A stretch of DNA of 64,000 bases from Chryseobacterium indologenes (lineage in GTDB: Bacteria; Bacteroidota; Bacteroidia; Flavobacteriales; Weeksellaceae), in NCBI GenBank assembly GCA_016025055.1, contig CP065590.1, positions 62,001 to 126,000 of the forward strand, read 5' to 3'. The notes under the pieces were generated by a model, which was not told the DNA's origin, searched no databases, and saw only the letters and a program-made list of their open reading frames with translations. Every line of letters starts with the position of its first letter. Position 1 is the stretch's first letter. A program made the translations under genes and the position numbers. Below, in pieces: positions 46,187 to 56,578 of the stretch.

Positions 46187-47355
46187 ATGTCAAAAGTAAC
46201 ATTAAGGAAAAAACCTATATCAAAAGGCAGACAATCTTTATTTCTGGACATATGGCCTCCCATTTATAATCCAGAAACAGGAAAAATGGAACGAAAACAC
46301 TATCTAAAATTATATATCTATAATCGTCCCAAAAACGAAACTGAAAGGAAGTTCAATAAAGAAACTTTAGCTTTAGGAGAATATGTAAGAGCTCAAAGGC
46401 ATATAGAATTACAAAGCAAGAGGTTTGATTTTATTTCTGAAGAAAAGATGAAATCAAACTTTATTGAATTCTTTGAAGCTGAAGCTAAAAAAAGAAACAA
46501 CTGTTATAACTGGGTAATGTCTGTTAGATATTTTAAGACTTTTGTTGGGCCCGAAATTCCATTTAATGAATTGAATGAAACGCTATGTGAGGAATATGCA
46601 GATTATTTGTTAACATGCCCCGCATTGGGACGCAGAAAAACCATAAAAAGAATACTGCCGTAGCTTATTTTGGAAGATTTAAGCTGACATTAAAGGAGGC
46701 TTTTAAAAAGCGCTTTTTACCCACAGACCTAGGTTCAATAATTGACAGTATTGCACCGCAGGAAACTCATCGTCCATTTTTATTCATGGAGGAATTAGAA
46801 AGAATGGCAAATTCTGAGTGTCGAAATCCAATAGTAAAAAAGGCAGGACTTTTCTCTGCTATGACCGGTTTCAGATATTCAGATGTTGAAAAGCTATTAT
46901 GGAGTGAAATTCATGGAACCGAAGGCAATTATTATATAGTATATAATCAGGAAAAAACAGAGAATGCAGAATATCATCCAGTATCTGATCAAACTATAAA
47001 ATTGTTAGGTCCAAGAGGAAATTCTGATTCAAGAGTATTTGAAGGATTAAATTATCATAACACAGTAGCAGAGTTGAAAAAGTGGTTGGCAAATGCTGGT
47101 ATAGAAAAACATTTCACCTTCCACGGTTTCAGACATACCTTTGCGACCTTACAAATAGCTGCTGGAACATCTATATATACAGTTTCAAAACTATTGGGAC
47201 ATAAAGATATCAAAACAACAGAGATATATGCGAAAATAGTTGACAGTTTAAAAAAAGAAGCCTCTGAAAAAATTAAAATTAATTTATTTGATATAGGTAA
47301 GAACATCGTAAATATCGACCAGATTGATCCTCCAACAGATAATTTAAATATCTAG
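46187..47355 (+). pseudogene. tyrosine recombinase/integrase of the mobile element, frame broken
   Basis: The first frame (from 46187) carries the arm-binding and SAM-like core-binding domain (MSKVTLRKKPISKGRQSLFLDIW). It breaks in one of two five-A runs (46636-46640 or 46645-46649). One extra A joins it to the catalytic frame, about 390 residues in total. The catalytic residues are Arg in SAMTGFRYSDVEKL, His-x-x-Arg in HFTFHGFRHTFATLQIA, His in LLGHKDIKTTEIYAKI and the terminal Tyr in the same segment. The family is phage-integrase-like, as in Bacteroidota conjugative elements. It would cut and join the attachment site near mnmE. Confidence 0.9.
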
Positions 47356-47474
47356 TAATTTTGAGATTTTATGAAATAGTTAGTAAGCTATAAATACCTT
47401 CAAAAGACAAATTACGACAGATCAAGTCATTATCAAGAACGTTTTTCAAGGTCTTATTAACTTGAAAAAAAAAA

Positions 47475-47816
47475 ATGGAATATACATTTGATCAAATACC
47501 AAATATTCTTAGAAGAATTGAAGAAAGATTGGAAAGTTTAGAAGAAATTTTATTGGATCGTATCCAAAATGAAATGCCAGAACTTGAATTTATTGATGCG
47601 AAAGAGGCTTGCAAAATTTTAAAATTATCATTACCAACATTATATTCTAAAGTTTGTCTACGCGAAATACCGTTTTATAAAAAGGGAAATAGATTGCATT
47701 TTTCTAAAATGGAACTATTAGAATGGATTCAAGAGGGTAAAGAAAAATCCTTAAATGAATTAAGTAGTGATGGTAATGCTATCTTAAAAAGAATAACAAA
47801 AAAAAGATGGCATTAG
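47475..47816 (+). CDS. HTH_17-type excisionase-like protein
   Basis: The protein has 113 residues. The N-terminus is a coiled-coil-like helix (RRIEERLESLEEILLDRIQNEM). A MerR/excisionase winged HTH follows (FIDAKEACKILKLSLPTLYSKVCLREIPFYKKGNRLHFSKMELLEWI, about 41-88). These small proteins bend DNA or control excision in Bacteroidota elements. It is an independent unit with a terminator downstream. Confidence 0.82.
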   Translation: MEYTFDQIPNILRRIEERLESLEEILLDRIQNEMPELEFIDAKEACKILKLSLPTLYSKVCLREIPFYKKGNRLHFSKMELLEWIQEGKEKSLNELSSDGNAILKRITKKRWH

Positions 47817-47834
47817 AAATCATACAAGCATTTT

Positions 47835-47866
47835 AAACCTTCCAACTTTATTTTGGAAGGTTTTTA
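47835..47866 (+). terminator. rho-independent terminator after the excisionase-like gene
   Basis: AAACCTTCCAA pairs with TTGGAAGGTTT around a CTTTATT loop, followed by a T run. Confidence 0.85.
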
Positions 47867-48230
47867 TTTACAATAGTTTAGACCATATATAAAGGAGATC
47901 TATCTCTTAGCACGTAAGTCGCCTATTAGAACAAATTTTGTCAATTAGTTCCTGTTATATCAAACATCACACAACGAATATTTGCTAATCACACTCAAAT
48001 ATTAAACAGCAAATAATTTCACCTTACATTAATTTAAATTGCTTATGAATCAAATTATGAACGAATAAAATATTTCAATAAAAATTTAAAAATGTAATAA
48101 AGGTTATTAGCAAAATAATATATAATTAATTGATAAATTAAATAAATCGCCACAAAGGGAAAAATATTATATTTTTAGGACTGCTGATCACTGGACCTGA
48201 TAATGAGAACCTTTCAAATATATTTTTACC
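47867..48230. other. intergenic region of the mobile element
   Basis: The 364 bp are AT-rich, contain no open frame worth calling and show no strong hairpin. They presumably contain the rteC promoter; I see no clear -7 box. Confidence 0.4.
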
Positions 48231-49079
48231 ATGACAAAATCAATTTATGATACAATAGTAAAACGTATTGAAATTCAAGAATGCAAAATTACGCTAACTA
48301 AAGAAAAGGTTATAAAAGAAGCCTATCAAATGGCGACCTCTCTCCGAGAATTATTGAATGAAACAAAAAAGCTTGTATCAGACAAAGGTTTCATTGATAA
48401 AGATCAGGAGATCAATTTTTTTAAATACGTAAAACCACAACTTCTAGGAAAGCTTATTTATTATAATAAGGTATATAGAATTGAAACATCTTGTCCAACA
48501 AAAGCTGGTGAACTTTATAAGATATATTTCGAAAATGAACTTGAAAAATTAAACAAAGAATTTCAGGAGCATTTTGTAGATTCAGATTTTTATCGATATA
48601 TAAAATCAGATCGTAAAGATCTGGATAAGAAATATTTTGCTTTAGGAAATATTGATATAATAGAAGGACTAAATAGTTTTGTCTTTGAAATCGATCCAAA
48701 TTTTTCAACATATTATGACTATAAAGTCGCTCATATCATTGCAGATGAACTATTATATACTTATATAAGAAATAGGTTGAGCCCTGACAATGAATATGAT
48801 TCACCATCGCTAACATATACCAATTACGATGATATGTTCTGGACCGATTCTAAGAACGCTCTAATAGAGTTAATATATGCATTATATGCTGCCAGGTCTT
48901 TATCCAATGGTCGATTGGCAATATCAAAAATCAGTACCATAATTGAAACACTTTTCCAGATAGAACTAGGCGATTTCCACCATGCTTTCCACCGAATGAA
49001 AGTCAGGTCCGGAAGTAAAACAGCTTTTCTTGACCATCTTAAAGTAAGTTTAGAAGAATACATGAGCAGGAACCTATAA
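48231..49079 (+). CDS. rteC: RteC-domain protein (element excision/transfer regulator)
   Basis: The protein has 282 residues. The C-terminal region (FWTDSKNALIELIYALYAARSLSNGRLAISKISTIIETLFQIELGDFHHAFHRMKVRSGSKTAFLDHLKVSL) matches the RteC family of the Bacteroides CTnDOT element, where RteC activates excision genes after tetracycline induction. Here no rteA/rteB two-component pair is seen nearby and no tetQ, so the inducing signal is unknown. The first 190 residues are helical without further motifs. Its presence is strong evidence that this is a Bacteroidota conjugative element. Confidence 0.88.
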   Translation: MTKSIYDTIVKRIEIQECKITLTKEKVIKEAYQMATSLRELLNETKKLVSDKGFIDKDQEINFFKYVKPQLLGKLIYYNKVYRIETSCPTKAGELYKIYFENELEKLNKEFQEHFVDSDFYRYIKSDRKDLDKKYFALGNIDIIEGLNSFVFEIDPNFSTYYDYKVAHIIADELLYTYIRNRLSPDNEYDSPSLTYTNYDDMFWTDSKNALIELIYALYAARSLSNGRLAISKISTIIETLFQIELGDFHHAFHRMKVRSGSKTAFLDHLKVSLEEYMSRNL

Positions 49080-49317
49080 CATTATTTGATTAAGACAGCC
49101 AATAGGTTGTCTTTTTTTACCAAGTTATGCCAAGATATGCCAAGTTGACCTAATAAACCAACAAAATAGAAACCTTTCATTCGTGAGAATTGGAGCATCT
49201 GAAGAATAAAAATTACAAAAAAAAATTTTCAATTTCTCTTGGCAGCTCTTGATTAAACTTGGGTTACTGAGCTATTTTACTCTAAGAAATTTGTCTGTGA
49301 ACAAAAATTTTAAACAG

Positions 49318-49632
49318 ATGAATATTGACAGATTAGAATTTATTGCTTGGATGGAAAGAATCATGGATCGATTCGATTTGATTTCCGAGAGCGTAAGAGA
49401 AATGAAGAAAACTAACAATGCAATTGATGGAGAAGAATTGCTAGACAATCAGGATTTGCTTCAAATGCTAAAAATTAGTAATCGTTCATTACAGAGATAC
49501 AGGTCTGATGGTAAATTACTCTATTACACTATTAGTGGTAAGCTTTATTACAAATTATCAGATGTCCACCAATTTATTCGTGATAGTTTTAACACTCCCA
49601 CTAAGCGTAAGAGGAAATTGAAAGCCGAATAA
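49318..49632 (+). CDS. helix-turn-helix DNA-binding protein of the mobile element
   Basis: The protein has 104 residues from the ATG at 49318 (MNIDRLEFIAWMERIMDRFD); a longer frame from 49249 has no support. An N-terminal helix precedes a MerR/HTH_17-like motif (LLDNQDLLQMLKISNRSLQRYRSDGKLLYYTISGKLYYKLSDVHQFI, about 45-92). The tail is basic (KRKRKLK). This type (HTH with 'LDNQDL' start) precedes DUF3945 and topoisomerase genes in many Bacteroidota elements, as here. It is likely a regulator or excision factor. Confidence 0.82.
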   Translation: MNIDRLEFIAWMERIMDRFDLISESVREMKKTNNAIDGEELLDNQDLLQMLKISNRSLQRYRSDGKLLYYTISGKLYYKLSDVHQFIRDSFNTPTKRKRKLKAE

Positions 49633-49709
49633 TACCATAAAATTCCAACTTAGTTATTGCTATTGATTTATAAAATACCTTGATCTGAGATTTACAAAAA
49701 TTTAGAGTT

Positions 49710-51178
49710 ATGAGTACTAATCAATCCAAAAATCAGAAATCTGATCAAGTAAATGATCTAACAGATACATTGCTTGTCCATGATACAGAAACCAATAAAA
49801 TTCTCGCGGTTAAAGGAATAAAGAAAAAATCCGGCAAAAAACCTGGTGAAAAAGATGAGCTTGAAACGGTTGATCCAACTAAAAGAAAAGAAAATTCTTT
49901 TTTGAAACTCAACAAAAATGAAGATATGCTTTCCAATTTTTTAAAGAATTTTTTTAGTCAGATCGGCAATCCCACACGCTTCAATTTTTTTAAAGTTCCT
50001 ATTGAAACTGCTGTCATGATAGCGAAAAAAATGCAGCAATTTATTGATACAGCAAAACTTGAAGGTAAAGAGCTTCTGGAAGGACTAAAAGATATTTTGA
50101 GTAAAAACAATAATAAAAATACTATGGCGAAACAACAAAACAAAACGGAAAATAGTAATGGTAATCACTATTCCATTGAAAAAATCGACTGGAAAAGCCT
50201 TGAAAATCTTGGATACAGCCGCGAGGAATTTGAGAAATTCAATCTTTTGGACTCTCTTTTAAAAGGTTATAAAACAAATGACATGCTTACAGTATCGTTA
50301 AAAGTTGGAAATCAAGAAATTGAAACCCAAGCTAAGTTATGGCTTGAACAGGGAAAGGATGGTCTAGCGGTATTTAACATGCTTCCCAAAAAAAATGAAA
50401 TTGAATTAGATAAAAAATTTCAAGGACATGAATTTACCGAAGAGGATAAAACCAACCTATTAGAAAGAGGAAATATGGGAAGAGCTGTAGAACTAATTAC
50501 AGATAATAATACGAAGGCTTTCCATGTGATAACGCTAGATAAGGATACAAATCAATTAGTTTCTTTTCCGGTTGAAAAGATGCGTATTGATGATATTATC
50601 AAAGGAGTGACCCTTACTCCCGATCAAAAAAATCTTTTATTGGAAGGTAAGCCTGTATATCTTGAAGGGATGCTTTCTAAAAGAGATACTTTATTTAATG
50701 GTGAAATCCAATTTAATGCTTTCAAAGGTCATATTGAATTTCAATTTGATAAAGGAAATTCCAAAATTCAAAAACAGGATAACTCTCAAAACCAATCTGC
50801 AGAAATACCAAAAACTTTTAGAAGGAAAGAATTTACATTCGACCAGTATAATAAACTTAGCAAGGGTGAAACAGTATATATTACCGATTTTAAGGATGGT
50901 GCTGGGAAGGAATATCCGGGATATGTATGGCTAAATAAAGAAAAAGGAGAATTGGATTTTAATTTTAAAAACCCCAATAAACTTAAACAAAATGCAACCA
51001 CAGCTGAAACTCATAAACCCAGGTCGCTGTTAATTCCGATGGAAAAACAAATGAAGCTACTAAAAATATCAAGGAGCCATTAAAATCAGGTCAAAGTACG
51101 CCTGCTAATAAAAGGCAGCAGAACACGCAAAAAGAAACCAACAATGCGCCTAAAAAAAGAGGTCGAAGAGTATCCTAA
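49710..51178 (+). pseudogene. DUF3945 protein, frame broken near its C-terminus
   Basis: The first 435 residues (49710 to about 51017) are in frame. One added C in the CCC run at 51018-51020 then restores HKPQVAVNSDGKTNEATK and a basic tail ending PKKRGRRVS at 51178, about 489 residues. DUF3945 domains occupy about 150-430 (SLENLGYSREEFEKFNLLDSLLKGYK, YVWLNKEKGELDFNF). The family accompanies topoisomerase and mobilisation genes of Bacteroidota conjugative elements and is of unknown function. Repeated beta-rich blocks suggest a nucleic-acid- or protein-binding scaffold. topB of the element starts 11 bp downstream. Confidence 0.8.
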
Positions 51179-51189
51179 AATAAATTAAT

Positions 51190-53276
51190 ATGAAAGCAGT
51201 AATAGCTGAAAAACCAAGCGTTGCGCGAGAAATTGCAGCACTTTTGGGAGCAACAGAAAAAAATGAAGGTTTTTTAAAAGGTAATGGCTATATCGTTACC
51301 TGGGCAATAGGTCATTTAATTTCTTTGGGAATGCCTTCGGAATATGGTATTACCGGATTTCAAAAAGACAACTTACCAATATTGCCAGATCCATTCTTAC
51401 TTACAGTAAGAAAAGTCAAAAAAGAAAAAGGTTATCTTGACGATCCCAGTGCAGTTAGGCAATTAAAAATAATAGAAACTATTTTTGAACAATGTGACAG
51501 CATAATTGTTGCAACTGACGCTGGTAGAGAAGGTGAACTAATATTTAGATATATCTATAATTATTTGAATTGTAAAAAACCTTTTGAGCGACTATGGATT
51601 AGCTCATTAACAGAAAAAGCTATTGACCAAGGTTTTGCCAATCTAAAGCCAGGAACCGATTTCGATGGATTATTTTTTGCTGCCCAAGCCAGAAGCCGTG
51701 CGGATTGGCTTGTGGGAATAAATTCAACTCAGGCATTATCTTTACAAGCTGGAAATGGAATTTATTCTCTAGGAAGAGTGCAAACACCAACTCTGAGCTT
51801 AATTTGTAAGAGGTACATTGACAATAAAAATTTTAAAATTGAAACCTATTGGCAATTGGAACTCAAATATTTAAAAGATGGACTCTATTTCTCCAGTATA
51901 TCGAAGGAAAAATGGGATGATAAAGAAAAAGCTACCGAAGTATTAAAATCGATTGAGCGTTTAGGAAGTTCTATTGTTAATTCAGTCGATAAACGTAATT
52001 CAAACGAACAGCCACCTCTACTATTCGATTTAACTTCTTTACAAAAAGAAGCTAATAGGAAATTAGATCTTACTGCCGAAGAGACTTTATCAATTGCACA
52101 AAGCTTATATGAGCAGAAATTCATTACATATCCCCGAACAGGCAGTAAATATATATCTAATGACATTTGGCCGGAGATCCCTGATCTAGTCAGAGCTTTG
52201 GAGAATCGCGTTGGTTATAAAGAGCGGATAAACAATGTAAAATGGGGCCGATTCAATAAAAGAATTGTGAATGACCTTAAAGTTACAGATCATCATGCAT
52301 TATTGATAACAGATAAAATTCCTTCAGCCCTATCGAGTAAGGAAAATGCTATCTATGATATGATTGCTATTAGGCTTCTTGAATCAATATGCTACCAATG
52401 TACAAAAGAAATTACTGAAGTTAAGCTGGAATCACTGCACTTTGAATTTATTCTGAAAGGAGCCCGTGTGATTGATCCGGGATGGAGATCTATACAAAAC
52501 CTCTTTAAAAATGAGGACAATGATGAAGAGGTATTATTGGATATACCAACATTAAAAGAGGGTGATTCACTCAGCGTTAATGAGGCAAATATATTAGAAA
52601 AAAGACCCGTCCGCCAGTTCTTTACACTGAGGCAGGTCTCCTATCGGCAATGGAAAATGCAGGGAAGCAAATTGAAAATGAAGAAGAGCGTAAATCACTT
52701 AATAATATTGGGATTGGAACGCCAGCCACTCGCGCAGCTATCATTGAAGTTTTGTTTGATCGAAATTATATTGTCCGGGAGAAAAAAAATCTAGTTCCAA
52801 CCAAAAAGGGAATTCAGGTTTATGAACTCGTAAAAGAAAAGAAAATAGCCGATGTCGCTATGACTGCGCAATGGGAGCTTGCTCTTCAGAAGATAGAAAA
52901 TAATGAGTTAAATGCTAATCTATTTCAAAATGAAATGGAAGCCTATGCTAAAGAAATTACCACAGAACTTCTATCTACTGAGTTTGTACCAAATACATTG
53001 CAATTAAAATGTCCAAAATGCAAAACTCATAATTTAATCTTTAATGAACATGTAGTAAAATGTCCAGATAAGAACTGTGAATGGATTCAGTTTAAGAAGG
53101 TCTGTGAGGTTGCCCTAAGTGATAAGGAAATGGAAAACTTAATTACCAAAAAAAGGACATCACTTTTGAAAGGCATGAAAAGTAGATCAGGAAATAAGTT
53201 TGATGCATACATTATACTTGACGAAAATGGTAAAACTTCATTTGAATTTGATAAAAAAAAAAAAAAAAATAAGTGA
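51190..53276 (+). pseudogene. topB: DNA topoisomerase III of the mobile element, frame broken
   Basis: The first frame starts MKAVIAEKPSVAREIAALLGA and includes the Toprim motif TDAGREGELIFRY, SLGRVQTPTL and the catalytic Tyr in FITYPRTGSKYIS. It breaks at a six-A run (52598-52603), where seven give EKKTRPPVLYTEAGLLSAMENAG. The second frame ends with zinc-ribbon-like CPKCKTHNLIFNEHVVKCPDKNC and a poly-Lys tail. About 695 residues result. CTnDOT-type elements carry such a topoisomerase near their excision genes. It differs from the chromosomal copy at 16034. Confidence 0.9.
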
Positions 53277-53536
53277 TTTATAAGAATGGCGCTTCCAAAG
53301 ACCGTCATTTTTGTTATTATTCTAGAATTATTACAATATGAATTTTTGCTTTGAATAAAGGAAAGTTATGGTGTTTTTCTAGAATCGTAACATCATTATG
53401 TTGCATCATGTTGTTTTCTCCCTCTACATTTGTTTGAATTATTTCTCACGACAGTTTGAAATTTATATCGAAAAAAAAATGGTAATAGCCTTTAAATTTC
53501 AACTGTGAGAAATGAAAAAGCTAAAAAACCATTGTC

Positions 53537-53983
53537 ATGCAAAAAAAGAGAATTTTTACGGAGATAGTAGTTGTATTATTGGTCATTTTGTTCCTCTATA
53601 CTGGTGTAAGCAAATTTGTTGATTTTAAGGGGTTTACTTATGATTTAAATAATCAGCCCTTTCCGAATAGCTTAACACCATTGTTAAGGTGGTTAATACC
53701 AATAACTGAAATTTCAATTGTAATTGCTCTATTATTTGAAAAAGCCAGATTGATAGGTTTATATGCATCATTGTTTTTGATGAGCTTATTTACAATTTAT
53801 ACAGCGCTAGTTCTATTTCATGTTTTTGAGTATGTGCCGTGTTCATGTGGAGGCGTCATAAAAAATCTAACATGGCCACAACATTTAATTTTTAACCTTT
53901 TTTTCGTTGTGATCACTTCACTCGCTATTCGAGTAAACAAGAAAAACTTGTCAGATCATTTACTTTATAACCAGTTACAATAA
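53537..53983 (+). CDS. MauE/DoxX-like membrane protein
   Basis: The protein has 148 residues and four transmembrane helices (about 8-28, 45-65, 72-94 and 115-135). A cysteine motif C-S-C-G-G (residue 96 onward) lies between helices 3 and 4. This matches the MauE family of quinone-linked membrane proteins that help form disulphides in other proteins. It precedes two genes for small secreted peptides with two cysteines and is opposite a thioredoxin-fold gene, so a role in oxidising or exporting those peptides is inferred. The start is at 53537. Confidence 0.8.
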   Translation: MQKKRIFTEIVVVLLVILFLYTGVSKFVDFKGFTYDLNNQPFPNSLTPLLRWLIPITEISIVIALLFEKARLIGLYASLFLMSLFTIYTALVLFHVFEYVPCSCGGVIKNLTWPQHLIFNLFFVVITSLAIRVNKKNLSDHLLYNQLQ

Positions 53984-54351
53984 TTTAGATCAGTATAAAT
54001 GAATTAAAATTATTGGGTCCAAAATAAGGGGAAGCTGAAAACCTTCAACTAGAGTAAGCAACAAATCAAAAACTTTTTATTATGAAAAATTTTAAATTAT
54101 TATTAGGTGCGGCAGTAGTATTTGCCGTTGGAAGCGCTTTTACTGCTAGCAACAAAGCTTATGCAGGAGAATATGTTTTAATCGCTCCTAATACTTATGA
54201 GCTTAAAACAAATCGACCTGCCGGAGAATGCCGAGAAATGCCAAGTCAAATTTGTGATTATACCAAAATTAATCCATCTGGCAGTAATACAGATCCAAAT
54301 AACTTCACCCCTAATACGAGAAATGCCCAATGGGTTGAAGGTGAGGACTAA
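53936..54351 (+). repeat. tandem duplication, copy 1 (mauE tail plus peptide gene)
   Basis: The last 50 bp of the MauE gene, the spacer and the peptide gene align with 54612-55016. The spacers are almost identical (GGGTCCAAAATAAGGGGAAG and on), and so are the first 24 codons of the peptide genes. Confidence 0.85.
54082..54351 (+). CDS. small secreted two-cysteine peptide, copy 1 (DUF6520-like)
   Basis: The peptide has 89 residues. A signal peptide (about 1-28, KLLLGAAVVFAVGSAFTA ... AYA) precedes a short mature part with two cysteines 8 residues apart (Cys50 and Cys58: RPAGECREMPSQICDY). The C-terminal half is hydrophilic and Asn/Pro-rich (SGSNTDPNNFTP). It resembles small secreted peptides of the DUF6520 type encoded beside MauE and SusCD/TlpA genes in other Bacteroidota; I have not verified this against any database. 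The conserved Cys pair suggests an intramolecular disulphide. Function unknown. Confidence 0.75.
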   Translation: MKNFKLLLGAAVVFAVGSAFTASNKAYAGEYVLIAPNTYELKTNRPAGECREMPSQICDYTKINPSGSNTDPNNFTPNTRNAQWVEGED

Positions 54352-54611
54352 AGAATATTTAAGGTGCTATCATTAATGGCACCTTAAATTTTGTAGTGAA
54401 TTTATTAATTTAATCTCTTTCTTTATTAGAGTTCTTAGATTTTGACTCCCATTATAAAGATATTTTAAACTTCTAACAGATTGTAAATTTACGTATTAAT
54501 CGATTTATTTCACTATAATCTCCATTATATCTTGAAGTGGAAAATTAAAAGTCATACTCCAACTAAAGAGCTATTTTGATATTTTATGATTATGTTAATT
54601 ACCATCCAGCA

Positions 54612-55016
54612 AACAAGATAAATTCGTCCAATCATTTACTTTATAACCCGCTAGAATAATTTAGATCAGTATAAGTGAATTAAAATTATTGGGTCCAAAA
54701 TAAGGGGAAGCTGAAAACCTTCAACCAGAGTAAGCAACAAATCAAAAACTTTTTATTATGAAAAATTTTAAATTATTATTAGGTGCGGCAGTAGTATTTG
54801 CCGTTGGAAGCGCATTTACTGCAAGTAATAAAGCTGCTGGAGAATATGTGCTAATTGGTTCTACTTACCAATTAAAATCAAGTAGACCTTCGGGGGGATT
54901 GTGTAACTCAGTCTAGTCAAACCTGTGATTACACTAAAATCAATCCGTCCGGTAGTAATACCGATCCTAATAATTTCCAACCTTATCACACAAATGCTAG
55001 ATGGGTTGAAGAATAG
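54612..55016 (+). repeat. tandem duplication, copy 2 (mauE tail remnant plus peptide gene)
   Basis: It starts with a decayed remnant of the MauE gene's last 16 codons, then repeats the spacer and peptide gene of 53936-54351. The region between (54352-54611) is AT-rich and contains no gene. Confidence 0.85.
54758..55016 (+). pseudogene. small secreted two-cysteine peptide, copy 2, frame broken
   Basis: Reading starts MKNFKLLLGAAVVFAVGSAF and runs to RPSGG before an early stop. Removing one G from the six-G run at 54892-54897 gives RPSGDCVTQSSQTCDYTKIN and ends at 55016, an 85-residue parallel of copy 1. The Cys pair spacing is identical. The early part is nearly identical to copy 1 at DNA level. 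The middle differs (YVLIGSTYQLKSSRPSGD against YVLIAPNTYELKTNRPAGE), so the copies have diverged where the mature peptide starts. Confidence 0.7.
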
Positions 55017-55075
55017 GAATAAGAACAGTTTAAGCCTAAGATGATATCTATTGGTAAAACCTTAGGCTTAAAATT

Positions 55076-56578
55076 TTAAAGAAGTGAGTTTATTAATTGA
55101 ATTAAATTCATCCTATTTTTTTCATCATATGGTCTAGGCGGATTTAAACTTGCAATCTTTCCCAACTTATCTATAATTAATACTGTTGGATATCCACGTA
55201 TATTATAATGACTAATAAGTTTTTCTTCTGAACCATTTCCGTTAGTATATAAGTTTAAACTTCCTCGATGCGAATATTCTAAACTTCGCACAGATTTAAT
55301 CCACTCATATTTACTCTTGTCGATACTAATATTAATAAATTTTATTTTAGGATTATCTTTATAGATATTATATATTTCAGTCATTTGATCGTTAAGAATA
55401 CGGCAATTTGTGCAGCCTGTAAAATAAAAATCTATCAACAAAACTTTTCCTAAAAAATCACTTTGTTTTACGACGTTTCCTAGAGTATCCTGCAAAGAAA
55501 AATTATATGCTAAGCTTCCTGCCAAAGAACTATCGCGATATTTTGTTAATAAGTCAATACAGTAAGGTGTTTTAACTGAATTTGTAACTTCAATAATAAT
55601 ATCAGAATATTTGTCAGATTGTAATTTTTTAACAAGTAAATATGAGGTTAACAACCTATCCTGAAATAGTCCGCTAAAATCCTTTCTAAGAAATGCAACT
55701 GCCTGAGGTGGAGGGAAGTCTTTTTTCCGTAAACCAGTTAATATAAAATCGTAGTAATAGTCGGAATACAGAAGAATATCTCTGTCAAATTTTTGGTCGA
55801 ATTTTAATAAATTTTCAGAGTAAATCTTCTTTAGTTTATTTATACAAGAATCAGCAAATTCTTTATTTTGAGCATTAGCTTCGGAAGTATAAAAGATATA
55901 AGCTTGTTGGTAGTCATTTTTATACTTGAACGTTATATTAGCCTTTAGTAATGAATAAATTGATTTAGATAATTTATCTCGGTATTTTTCCAATGCACCT
56001 AAAGCCGTCAACTTAGAATTTTCTAATGAGACAAAAGCATTATCAAACCTTCTTTCATAGCTTGTAATATCAGTTTTTCTTAAAGCAAAGTATTCATAAC
56101 CATATATTTTCTCTAACTTTCGAACCGAATCTAAAGTTTGAACGGACAATTTTTTTAAATCTTTTTGGATATCAAAAAAGAGTTCATATTTCTCTTTACC
56201 CTTTCCGGTAACAGTAATAATGTTCCTTTCAATATTAAAAGTTAAATCATCACCAGGTTCAATTATATAATTATTAAATATTGTCTGCCCATTTTCTACA
56301 GATAAATCAGCATACAAAAATGATTCATTGTTCTTAAATTCAATTTTTATTCTTTCTCCAGAATTGGAAGTTAAATTTTTATTATTAACACCTGAATTAG
56401 CACCCCATCCGTTATCCCAATAAGCTAATTTGATATTATTTTTTTTAGTTAAGTCATTTATGATAATTCTTAAATATGCCACTTTATTGCCGCCTTTCGA
56501 ATTTGTTTGAATAGTTCGAGCATTAGCATAATTTACCAAAAGAATGCCTAATATTATAAATTTGACTATCATTTTCAT
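55076..56578 (-). CDS. thioredoxin-fold (TlpA/AhpC-like) secreted protein
   Basis: The protein has 500 residues. A signal peptide (about 1-20) is followed by a large helical/beta region of unknown fold (about 25-350). A C-terminal thioredoxin-like domain (about 365-500) contains the redox motif FTGCTNCRILN (C-T-N-C) and the cis-Pro region RGYPTVLIIDKLGK. It probably acts as a periplasmic or surface disulphide reductase/isomerase. The start codon shares a base with the SusD stop (TAATG), so it is translationally coupled to SusC/SusD. Context with two-Cys peptides and MauE suggests peptide-thiol handling. Confidence 0.85.
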   Translation of the reverse strand: MKMIVKFIILGILLVNYANARTIQTNSKGGNKVAYLRIIINDLTKKNNIKLAYWDNGWGANSGVNNKNLTSNSGERIKIEFKNNESFLYADLSVENGQTIFNNYIIEPGDDLTFNIERNIITVTGKGKEKYELFFDIQKDLKKLSVQTLDSVRKLEKIYGYEYFALRKTDITSYERRFDNAFVSLENSKLTALGALEKYRDKLSKSIYSLLKANITFKYKNDYQQAYIFYTSEANAQNKEFADSCINKLKKIYSENLLKFDQKFDRDILLYSDYYYDFILTGLRKKDFPPPQAVAFLRKDFSGLFQDRLLTSYLLVKKLQSDKYSDIIIEVTNSVKTPYCIDLLTKYRDSSLAGSLAYNFSLQDTLGNVVKQSDFLGKVLLIDFYFTGCTNCRILNDQMTEIYNIYKDNPKIKFINISIDKSKYEWIKSVRSLEYSHRGSLNLYTNGNGSEEKLISHYNIRGYPTVLIIDKLGKIASLNPPRPYDEKNRMNLIQLINSLL

